Below, piece by piece: positions 11,311 through 20,804 of a stretch of 64,000 bases of DNA. The notes beneath the pieces were generated by a model. That model did not search any database. It saw nothing but the letters and a program-made list of their open reading frames with translations, and was not told where the DNA came from. This stretch comes from Anaspis maculata. Lineage: Eukaryota > Arthropoda > Insecta > Coleoptera > Scraptiidae. A program made the position numbers and the translations under genes. The stretch's first letter is position 1. Every line of letters begins with the position of its first letter. The DNA lies in contig OX421965.1 in NCBI GenBank assembly GCA_949128115.1, positions 7,258,753 to 7,322,752 of the forward strand, given 5' to 3'.

Positions 11311-12806
11311 ACAGGGTGTTTCGCAATTACGCTTACAAACTTCTAGGGAAGATTCCCTATAAAAAATGGACCAGGAAAACATATTGTGACGCATTTTGCG
11401 TACGGGTTCGAATATAATTGAGACGATCGTTTTAAAACACACACTGTTTATTACAGCGTACTACAATAATTACACGCCAACAATTATCTACTTGGAATAT
11501 ATCGCAGGTACTTCGCTTTTATCCGCTCGCTATCACTTCGCATTCCAATTCAATACTGACTGTCGCGCTGTTGGACGGTGCTTTTATATGCTTCCGATTA
11601 GCGTTCCCGACCTTTCTATCATCTTCCAGCAATTTCCATAGTGCCCGGCATATGCGGTTTCTGGACCACTCTTGAATAATCACACACATTACCCGTATAA
11701 TTCTGCCGTGCTCTAGAACCGCGCCTCCGCCAAAATGGACAGATGTGTCTCGATCGATCATTGGAGTCTCCATGTATTTCAATGCCATCGAGTTTAGCCT
11801 AGAAATGTCCAGAGCTCCGCGCATTTGTACACTGCGGCTGTGGAAGTGTCCGGAAAGATCGCGTGTTTACCAGTATGCACGGGATCGCCGCTCGTAACAA
11901 TATAAATTTGATGTCCTAGAATGCTCCGTTGAAAAGTTGAATTTCTAAAATCGATTTTTTGACATTACTTTTTTATCGTTCAACCGATTTTGTTCAAATT
12001 TGAACTAACGTTTACTGGATAGGTTCCTATCGAACAATAGTAGCGTCTTTCAAACGTCTTTCAGGGGCGTCGATAATAGGGGGGTCCTCATTTTCCCCCC
12101 TTCATTTTTCACCCCCCTGATAATTTTTGGGAATGAGTCCAGATTTTGAATTCTACTTTCAATTTACAGAAAAAAGTAACAGTTGCGAAATTCTGATTGG
12201 AGGCTCAATTTTCGAGATATTTGGGTTTTAAACTTCGGAAAACATCTCAAAATCGCCACCTTCCAAGGGCGAAATTTATTTATTTTACTGAAAACGACTC
12301 GTTCCTCAGCAAAAAATTGCGGTTCATCAACTTGGAACACCTAGAAAACTTATTTCAGTTGTGGGAAGTGGCGATTTCGGAATGTTTCTCAAAGTTTCAA
12401 ACCCAAATATCTCAAAAATGAAGTCTAATCAGAATTTTGCAAAAGTAACTTTTCCATTTAAACTGAAAGAATCCAGAAATAATAATAATTTAAAAAGATA
12501 ATGAGGGGTGTAAAAAATAGGGGGGAATGGAAACGATTACCATCATGATCATTTTTTTAACATTTTAGGACTATTGTTCGATAGAGACAACTATTTCAGT
12601 AACTTTCAGTTCAAATTTGAACAAAATTGGTTGGACGGTTCAAGAGTCAAGTCAAAAAATCTATTTTAAAAATTCAACTCGAACACCCTGTAACTTTTCA
12701 ACGGAGTAAATATTTTAGGACATCGAAGTTATATCTTTTCTCGGTCCATTCTTGATGGGGAATCTCCCCTAGAAGTTTGTAGCCGTGACAGCGGGACACC
12801 CTGTAT
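11311..12806. mobile_element. Fold-back element with ACAGGGTGT ends, split by a solo LTR
   Basis: The left end (TACAGGGTGTTTCGC, then ACTTCTAGGGAAGATTCCC) is mirrored at 12715-12803 (GGGGAATCTCCCCTAGAAGT, then GGGACACCCTGTA). The arms continue inward through GATGTCCTA.AAT, CCGTTGAAAAGTT and TTCAAATTTGAAC to a centre near 12250-12330, where ...TCAAAAT and the mirrored half repeat again. Both ends sit next to TA. Removing the 515-bp LTR plus one ATAT leaves a palindrome of about 980 bp. Confidence 0.85.
11385..11899 (+). mobile_element. Solo LTR with 4-bp ATAT target duplication
   Basis: It starts TGTGACGC and ends CTCGTAACA, and is flanked by ATAT at 11381-11384 and 11900-11903. The mirrored arm of the host palindrome (around 12735) carries the uninterrupted site with a single ATAT, which confirms both ends. 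A second, interrupted copy lies at 55261-58492. The 4-bp AT-type duplication suits a Gypsy-type element, but no internal coding region is present to prove it. Confidence 0.88.
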
Positions 12807-12818
12807 ACTCTGCGTCTC

Positions 12819-13628
12819 TATACAGACTGTCTCAAAAGTATCGCATTTCGAGTCCAGGGCGATATCTGGGATTTTCTCAAGAGCATGACAAAACTATTGA
12901 AAAATATTAATCAATTTCCTGCCTGCCTGATGTTTGGGTCGGCGGATCGCGGAATGGCTTGGATAGCCACCGCATGAGAAACTCACATTTATTGAGTGTC
13001 CCAATAGTGTACTTTGAAGATCTCTTGACTGATATTTCATCCGGTCGTCCGACCTGGATGCCTCCACACTGATGAGTGATGAGCCCGCGGTGGGGGCGAA
13101 ACACATGTCTGTGAGGTTCTGGTCTGCTCCTCCATTTTTGTTATCTGCAAAAATCTTCGGGAACCTGTTTGCGATGGACTAATCAGTAAAATTATCGGCC
13201 ACAAATTATCAACCACTAGGTGTGTACCAAACTTCTATTCAAGATACAAGGTGATTCATACATCTCAAGAATTGATTTTCCTTCAAAAATGTACTTAAAA
13301 ACTTGATCTGAATTATTCGAAAAATCTCGATGGAACAGACACAATAATAAAAAATTAGATTTTTGTGCTAATCACTCACCCTGTATCGTAAACAGAAATT
13401 CAGTGTAAATTCACTGGTTGATCAATTTTTCTGATTAGTCAACCACAAACAATCCTTAAAATTACATTGAATAACGAAAATAGAGGGTGGGAGCGAAGTC
13501 TCATTCTTTGGTTGCTTATATCTTCAAAAATGAACTCATTATTTCTTAAATATTTTTGTCATGTTCTTGAAGAAAATACATGTATCGCTCTGGGCTCGAA
13601 ATGCAATACTTTTGAGACAGTTTGTATA
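12819..13628. mobile_element. Fold-back element with TATACA.ACTGTCTC ends
   Basis: The left end (ACTGTCTCAAAAGTAT, CGCATTTCGAG.CCAG, GCGATA) is mirrored at 13575-13628 (TATCGCTC, CTCGAAATGCAATACTTTTG, AGACAGT). Homology between arms continues for about 100 bp (CATGACAAAA.TATT). The right end shares its TATACA with the start of the next fold-back element. Confidence 0.75.
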
Positions 13629-14028
13629 CAGAGTGTCCAGAAAATGGCAGAAAAGCTCTGCAGTACGTTGTGAAGGACTCTTTAGGGAATTCCGGAAAAA
13701 TTATTAAAAGATCTTTGACTTTCATTTTTGAAGCCCTTAAGGCTCAAAAAATGGTTCTTCGAATAATAATTTTCTTAATTTCTAACTAGCCCTGTGAATG
13801 AAAAAAATTCAATACACATTCAGTAGTAGATATTTCTTTCCCATAATTCTGCCGTCAACCGAAAACTGAAATATTTTCAATTTACAAAACTAGACGGGTT
13901 CAAAAATTTTTGATAACGCCAAAAATGAAAGTCGAAGAATTTTTCTATAATTTTTTTTTGGAATTTCCTAAAGGGTCCTTTACAACGTACTGGATAGCTT
14001 TTCCGCCATTTTCTGGACACCCTGTATA
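13625..14028. mobile_element. Fold-back element, ~400 bp, CAG(A/G)GTGTCCAG ends
   Basis: TACAGAGTGTCCAGAAAATGG on the left is mirrored by CCATTTTCTGGACACCCTGTA on the right. The arms go on with ACGTTGT, GGA.TCTTTAGGG.ATTCC and GACTTTCATTTTTG. TA flanks both ends. Confidence 0.85.
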
Positions 14029-14606
14029 TTGCTAGCTATCTATGAGTTATTAGTTTTATGGTTTGTTGTGTGCTAATACTCTTAGAACTTCATATAATTT
14101 GTGTAGACTGTAGAGATACCTGATTTATGAGTGCTTTTATAAAGTTCTCCGGTATGCTTTGTGCAAAAGTGTAGGTAGGTGCACCGGAAATTCATATTAA
14201 ATTGTTAAATCAAGTTGTTGTTGTTGTTGAGCTTTACGAAACACTATGTATCGTTATAAGTTGAGAGGGATGTCATCATATAGTGGAGTCAATAAAATTT
14301 TCAGTATTTTAGCTCCGCTGGTGGAAGAAGAGCACTTTAGCGGAATTTCCGGTGCAGGAAAGGTAGGTACATAGACGTAGGTACTTCACGAAAGAGACTC
14401 TTTGCTAGAGAGGCCCTTCCCTTTTTACTGGACTTTCAGGAGGAGTAAGGATACTTTACAATAAGCTGCACTTGGGAATAATGATATTTCTATACACTGC
14501 TGTTGAGACAAACGGGGCAGATGATGGTATTTCCGGCGATGATGACACTGCAAATTGGACTTGGGTCTGGCATGGGATGCATTATTGCGATTCGAATGAG
14601 CCACTA
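14029..14606. other. Unannotated stretch with a GTT microsatellite
   Basis: (GTT)5-6 lies at about 14214-14230. Nothing else recognised. Confidence 0.4.
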
Positions 14607-15061
14607 TACAGGGTGTTGCAGTTTTAACCGATCAAACTTCTAGAAAAGATTCTCCTGTTCTTCCAGATTCAGAAAAATCAAGTATACCTGATACGAAAAT
14701 CTTTTGTCGAAACTTCGAGACGGGGGCTTTGATTGAAACAAAATCTCGGATTTACGCCTTGCCTCGCGAAATTGCGTAGTTGACAGAGAACCAAAAATTA
14801 TTATTTTAAATCTCTTGTGTTTCCGCCCGGGCCTGAAGTTCACACATTTCACTTCGGCAACACCTCTTCTCGCAACATGAAATCATTCGTAATAACTTTT
14901 CCAATTTTTTTCAAGTAGATAAGTTCATCTATTTTTTGATGCTGTACTACCTCCTGAAATAATGACAAAAAAAGTGAAACACCTGTACATTTTGATTTTC
15001 TGAATCAGGACTAGGACAGTCTTTTCTCAAAGTCTGATCGGTTAAAACTGGGACACCTGTA
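14607..15061. mobile_element. Fold-back element, ~455 bp, ACAGGGTGTTGCAGTTTTAA ends
   Basis: The left end (CAGTTTTAACCGATCA, AAAAGA, TCCTG) is mirrored by TGATCGGTTAAAACTG and CACCTGTA on the right, with about 90 bp of arm homology. Its right tip overlaps the left tip of the next element by TA. Confidence 0.8.
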
Positions 15062-15672
15062 CAGAGTTTCGCAGTTTTAATTGTACATGCTTTGACGGTA
15101 GGCTCTCCTGGTCGTCTTTTTTTTTCGGGGGTGGGCGGGTATCCGTGTAGTCACTGCCAGTACCTCCTTAGCGCCATCTCAGTACTCTGACAGCGGCGCC
15201 GGGTGGTTCACACACCACCCACCATTTTATGGACGCATCAACAGCTAGGTTATTAGCACCCTTTTTTCTGTATCCTTCTCGTTTCCCCCGTTTTTCCCTT
15301 GGCGTGACTGGCACGGTAGTACGCGCCAAAGTACTAGAGAGCGCATGAAAATTCCAACCTGGCCCGAGCCGGATTCAAATCCACGATCCCTGGAATTGCT
15401 TCCAGAGACTGAGTGCCCCACGCCACCGGCCGGGTTTCTCCTGATCGTCCCGATCCAGAAAAACGTAGATTACGTGCCTCTATCTCGTTTCCTGAGACAT
15501 ACAGGGCGCCAAGATTTGTAAACTGTGGACACAATTTTTTTTTTGTAAACTGTAACACCCTGTATATGTTGAAGAATCGAAACAAAGGCACATAATCTGT
15601 ATTTTTCCGTATCGTGGCGACTAGGAGAATCTATCAGTTAAGTTGGAAAGATCAAAACTGTAACACCCTGTA
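15060..15672. mobile_element. Fold-back element with ACAG.GT.T.GCAGTTTT ends, split by a SINE
   Basis: TACAGAGTTTCGCAGTTTTA on the left is matched by AAAACTGTAACACCCTGTA on the right; GGCTCTCCTGGTCG on the left matches CGACTAGGAGAATC on the right. A small copy with TACAGGGCGCC...ACACCCTGTA tips seems to lie inside at 15500-15563. Confidence 0.7.
15117..15436 (-). mobile_element. tRNA-derived SINE, minus strand, 13-bp target duplication
   Basis: Read on the minus strand, the head (from 15436) has a tRNA-like A-box region (CCGGTGGCGTGGGGCA) and about 50 bp later a B-box-like GGATTTGAATCC. The 3' end is a poly-A run, seen as T's from 15117 on the plus strand. Flanks are TCTCCTGGTCGTC (15104-15116) and TCTCCTGATCGTC (15437-15449), 12 of 13 identical. 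Box assignment is by eye; the A and B boxes are imperfect. Confidence 0.8.
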
Positions 15673-15714
15673 TAACTTGCATTTTATGCTCTTATGTGCT
15701 CGTTAGCGTGGGAG

Positions 15715-17365
15715 TTAACCTTTTCAATACGACTTTTCGGAAATTGAGTTAGAACTTCTTTTTTTGTGTCCATCTGGTTTCAACCCTTATAATAGTTACT
15801 TGACTGACTTTGGGATTTTTGAATTCAGTAATTTCTTGAAAAAAATCTTGGGACAAATTTATCCCTGCAGTGATATGCAGTGGGATATATCTATCCCAAC
15901 AGTAAGGAAATGTCATTTTTTCAAAAAGTGTTAACTGTCAGAAATTGGAGATAAGACCAAAATATCACAGGCTGATGATGTCAAAAATAAATCTAAACCA
16001 AGAACTGCACTAGTCAAACATATAGAGAAAATTTGTGAGCTTAGAACACTAGGCCCGACTAAATAGACAAGCGCAAAAAATTCTCGGCTTGAATATAAGT
16101 TCAAATACGTTTCGAAATAGAACTAAAATAAGCGAAAAAAACGACACAAATGATTGACTTGACAAGCTGATTCAAAGTTTGATAATGCATCATTGCTCAG
16201 ATAGAGTTACATCAAACTCCCACTGGGTTCTACCTGGTTCCAGGTATGATATGGCGTAAAACAAGCGCTTGCTCAGAATCCACTTAGCCAGAATATGCTT
16301 TGCATGGAATTTGCTTAGCTGAGAATCAGCTTTGTTAGAATCCGCTTTGCTCAGGGTCTGCTTCATACCAGAATCCGCTTTGCTGAGAGCTGAGAGTCCA
16401 TTTTGCTCAGAATCTGCTCTGTAACAGAATTCGCTTTGCTCAGAATCTGCTCCGCAACAGAATTCGCTTTGGTCAGAATCTGCTCCGCAACAGAATCCGC
16501 TCTGCTGAGAGTCCGCTTAGCTCAGAATCCGCTCTGTAAGTATCCGCTTTGTTAGAATCCGCTTTGCTCAGAACCTGATTTGCTGAGAATTTGCTTTGTT
16601 ACAATCCGCTTTGCTTAGAATCCGCTTTGTCAGAATCCGCTTTGCCAGTATCTGCTTTGTCAGAATCCGCTTTGTTCATCAGAATCAGCTCTGCTCATCT
16701 ACTCGACGACGCAAGAGAAAAAAGGTGAGCACAATACAGTAATCAGTGATAAAACAAACTAAACAAAAAAGAGAAAAAATGACACGAGACTTTCTGATGT
16801 CATGTTATGATAACTGATATAATGACTATCATGATAGGGATCGTCCTCGATGTCAGACATAGGCCTTCAGTCAATTCCTGTAACTCCTTAGGTCAAAGTG
16901 GCCTTCTAATGCTCCAAAATAGTCAGACTTCACCTTGAGGTTTGATTACTGATGGGACGAAATTGTCCCCCGGCATATTACTGCAGGGACGTTTTTGTCC
17001 CACCGTGAATTTTCGACAAAGAAATGTAGTAAAATATCGGAGAGATACTTATCCGATATCTGGGATGTGTAGTCACAGGCAATACAGACAAACTGACATA
17101 AAACAGAGGTGGAACTTACACAAAAACTGGAGGAAATAGGTTACACGACTGGTCTTGCTCAGATCCTAGCGTGCACAGGCGAAAGAATAGCTGACAATGG
17201 GTTATGTGACGTCGCATTGATGGAGTTTTTGTGACTGATATCCCATGCCAAGGCATGCGGATACCGAATAATCCCGTCCCCGTGTTATTTCAAGCAACGA
17301 GTTCAAGTACAGTAATTTTCAAATTATCTTTGGGACGTATATATCCCTGCAGTATTGAAAGGGTT
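15715..17365. mobile_element. Non-autonomous piggyBac-like element, TTAA-flanked
   Basis: TTAA (15715-15718) is followed by CCTTTTCAATAC; the right end is GTATTGAAAGG then GTTAA, i.e. the inverted repeat CC(T/C)TTTCAATAC next to TTAA (17362-17365). TTAA targets with CCCTTT-type ends are typical of piggyBac-like elements. Near both ends are GGGAC...TCCC half-palindromes (about 15851, 15889, 16953, 16987, 17331). No transposase is seen. An internal minisatellite occupies 16266-16698. Confidence 0.72.
16266..16698. repeat. Minisatellite of AGAATCCGCTTTG-type units inside the piggyBac-like element
   Basis: About twenty diverged units of CAGAATCCGCTTTGCT, spaced mostly 17-30 bp apart. It lies wholly between the TTAA-flanked ends and is absent elsewhere in the window. 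Confidence 0.88.
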
Positions 17366-18804
17366 AAGTGACTATCATTAAGTTGTAAGACGGTAGGTTA
17401 GACTCGAGACGTTACGGAAAAAACTGGCTTCAATTATAGCTTCGATCTCGAACATGTTTACCAATTTAATTCAATGAAAAACTGGAGGAAAGATCGGCTT
17501 AGTACCTATCTATGAGCAAAACTATTGGCGAGTCAGTCAAATATACATTGAGGCTGTATTCCCAGCAGGGTGAAAGTATCTTTAATATTTCTACCTCAAA
17601 AATTAAGACAAAAACTCAATTTTTTTATACGGTGTACTGACCTCGGGTTCCACCAAAATTTTACGAGCAATTAAATCTATCACGCTGATAGTTGCTATGC
17701 ACCGGCCAATGGAATGGCAAGTTGCTTAGTTACTATGGGAGTGATATAGTTACCGCGTTGACTAAAGTTTGATGGAACCCGGAGTGTGTGTTAGAAAATG
17801 TGATACGTTGCGTTTTTTCAATTATGTAAAAAATATATACAGAGTGTTCCAGGTTATAGTAGCGATAATTCACCATTCGATGCTCCATCGAAAACTAGGT
17901 CGACATGCATAATTTAATTTTTCCCCAAAACGCTTTCTAAGCGAGATAGAGCCCTTCAAAGTTCAATTTTGATTTTTTTTGCAATAACTCTCAAGTCATT
18001 AGAAAAGTTACATGGGTTTTCACACCTGTAAAGGTGCTTCAAGTTGGCTTTGCTTCTCTTCTCTATGCAGTCAACCTTTTCAGATTAACTAAGCATTAGT
18101 CAGTGCGTTAGAATCATAAGCTCAGAAGAATTAGAAGTGAGATTTAGACGCGCGAAGAAAGGGTTAAATCAGGTGCGGTACGTGGGTACAGGAACGTGAG
18201 AAGATGGCACCATGAGCTGAGCTAAACACAGGCAGAATTTACCCGACCAAAAGAGGTAATCAACAGGTAATTCACGACAGGACGGACTTGCGCGACCCGT
18301 CTGAAAAGATGTTAGCTGTCACAGAATGAGTCCGGAATCTGGCTGTCAAACATCGCGAAGCTGTAGTCGCGAATAAGAGCGGAATTTGCGGGAAATTTGC
18401 GGAAATTAGAAAATGAAAAGCGCGAGAGATTCCCCCACCCAAAACCTGAAAAGCCAAGTCACTTGAAGCTACCTAGATGAAGTTCTTACTTTCTTGAAAG
18501 GGCTCTACCAAACAAAGACCCAAAGGGTTAATTCATGCCAATGATACTTATAAACAAACCATCAATTTATTATCTAGTTGAAAGGCATGGTGTGAAACTG
18601 ACGTCATTATGACGATAATTGATGACACTTGTTCTGGTGGCCAACCTCACGCCACCAGAACAACCAAACTTGGTATTTGCGCATGACAACTTCGACTTCT
18701 TGAATAACGGAAAGGGTGAATTGGGAGCCGACAAAACTGGGAATTATTGCAATTGTGAACATTTCAATTCCAACTCTTTCAACAGAGCAAACTTTTTGGA
18801 AATA
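17366..18804. other. Unannotated stretch with one orphan fold-back end
   Basis: TATACAGAGTGTTCCAGG at about 17836-17853 looks like the left end of another CAG.GTGT fold-back element, but I found no mirrored right end. Nothing else recognised. Confidence 0.4.
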
Positions 18805-20035
18805 AAGCCAAGTTTACATTAGACTGGTTTTCGTCTTGTGAAGTTTCTGGTTGAAATCTGACGTAGCTTTAAAAATTAGTAATAAACATAGCTTTAGTGG
18901 CTTGATGTTTTCAAATCCACAGTAAGCAGAGTCAACCTTCTCACATAAAGTCAAGCTTGCACTAGACTTGATTTTGGTTTCGTGAAGTTTCTGATTCAAG
19001 TCTGACGCAGCTTTAGAACTAAATTGTGAGCGTAGCTTTAGTGGTTCGAGGCTTAGAAATCCACAGCGGGTAGAACAAAGTGTTTTAAGCAAGGCCCACT
19101 ACTTACGCTGTGAAGATCCCGATGCAAGTCCGGCACAGCTTCGAAATTGAATTGTAAATGAAGCTTCAGTGGCTTTTTACTTGGAAATTTACAGCAAATA
19201 GAAAAAAACCTTTCCGAATCTAGCTTAGTTTACACTTGATTTGATTTCCGTCGAGTAAAGTTTCTGTTTCAAGTCAGACGCAGCTTTGGAATTGAAACGC
19301 AAACGGATCTTCAGAGCCTTGTTGATTGGAAATCTACAGCGAATATAATCAGCCTTTTCGAATAAAGCCAAGCTTACACAAGACTTGATTTTCGTCTTCG
19401 AAGTTCCCGATTCAAGACTGACGCAGATTCAGAATCAAATTGTGAACGTAGCTTTAGCGATTCGACGCTCAGAAATCCAAAGCGAGGAAAATGGTTTTTT
19501 CAAGTAAAGCCTAGTTTTCACCAAACTCAATTTTTGTCTTGTGAAGTTTCTAATTCAAGTGTGACGCAGCTTTCAAATTAAATTGTAAGATTGCTTTAGT
19601 GCCTTTTCAAATACAGCTTAGCTTACATTAGATCTAATTTTCGTTTCGCGAAGTTCTGATCAAAGTCTGATCAAAGGCGCAACTATGAAAGTAAATTGCA
19701 AGCGTAACTTTAGTGGCTTGTTACTTGAAAAGCTGCACAAGTGAAATAAGTGAAATAAAACTTTTCAGATTAAGCGTAGCTTGCACTAAACTTGATTTCC
19801 ATCTTGTAAAGTTTCTGATATAAGACTGACGAAGCTTTCAAATTAAATTGTATGCGTAGCTTTAGTACTTGATGTTTTGAAATTTACAGCAAGGAGAATA
19901 TGTGAGTGTAGCTTTAGTAGCTTGATGTTACAGCAAGTAGAATGAAACCTTTTAAAATTGAGCTCTGCTCACAGTAGACTCACTTTTCGTCTTGTGAATT
20001 TTCTGATTCACGTCTGACGCAGCTTTGGAATAAAA
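18805..20035. repeat. Tandem array, ~140-bp unit, about nine copies
   Basis: Each unit contains CTTACACTAGACTTGATTTT, a GTCTTGTGAAGTTTCTGATT-like phrase, CAAGTCTGACGCAGCTTT and GTAGCTTTAGTGGCTTGA. Unit starts are near 18811, 18951, 19090, 19222, 19365, 19507, 19614, 19766 and 19964, so spacing is mostly 130-150 bp with one short and one long unit. Divergence between units is high, indicating an old array. Confidence 0.85.
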
Positions 20036-20184
20036 GTGCAGCTCATACAGGTGTCCCAAAATAGAGTAGAGAAACGCCTATGGGAGATAGTCCATAGGCG
20101 AAAATAGAGGCTCCAATTTTTTTTTTCGGCATCCGAATTTTTGTTTTACCAACTACTGGTCTCCTTTCGTCAAACATTTTTAAT

Positions 20185-20615
20185 ATTTTTAAACTACCCC
20201 TCAACCCTTGTGAAAATTCTCTCTTTGTTAATGAAAGGGAACTTTTTCTCCTATAAACTTCCGATTCTTGAGAAATAGACTTCCCAGCAAAAACAGGTCG
20301 CTTTTTATTTCAAGGGGGTCATCTAAGACACGTACGGCTAAATTTCCATCTTCAGCTCCTTCGCCCCAAAAACATATTTCTAATTTTTTTAAACCACCCC
20401 TTTGAAGTAAGGTAGAGTGGGGGCGAAGAGGTTGCAGATGAAAATTTGGACATACGCGTCTTAGATGACCCCACTGAAATAAAAATCGACCTGTTTCTGC
20501 TGAAAAGTCTATTTCTCAAGAATCGGGAGTTTAAAAGCGAAAGATTTTCCTTTCATTAACAAAAGAGGAATTTTACAAGGGTTGAGGGCGAGGTTGAGGG
20601 GTGATTTGGAAGAAT
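20185..20615. repeat. Palindrome of ~430 bp
   Basis: CCTCAACCCTTGT, TTAATGAAAGG, TTCTTGAGAAATAGACTT, AAAACAGGTCG and GGGGTCATCTAAGAC on the left are mirrored to the right of a centre near 20395. A CAGGTGTCCCAAAAT tip lies just upstream at 20047 and a CACCCTGTA tip at 20801, so the palindrome may be the core of a larger fold-back element. Confidence 0.75.
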
Positions 20616-20804
20616 AAGAATTTTAGAATGAAATTTCAAAATAAGGTGGGGTAAGGGCGAATGGGTTGAAGATAAAAATTTGGCAGTATGTGTCCTAGGT
20701 ACTCCTCGAAACGAAAATCGGCTTGTTTCGGCATTTTCCTGTGAAAAATGTTGGCGGTGAGAAATCAGGGGTGACAACTTTTCAAATGAACACCCTGTAT
20801 CTTC

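Noticed and set aside
16266..16698. CRISPR-like repeat-spacer array
   Set aside because: Units are degenerate and spacing is irregular and short; the context is eukaryotic transposon DNA.
17838..17853. Another complete CAG.GTGT fold-back element
   Set aside because: Only one end is seen; no mirrored sequence was found within the next several kb.
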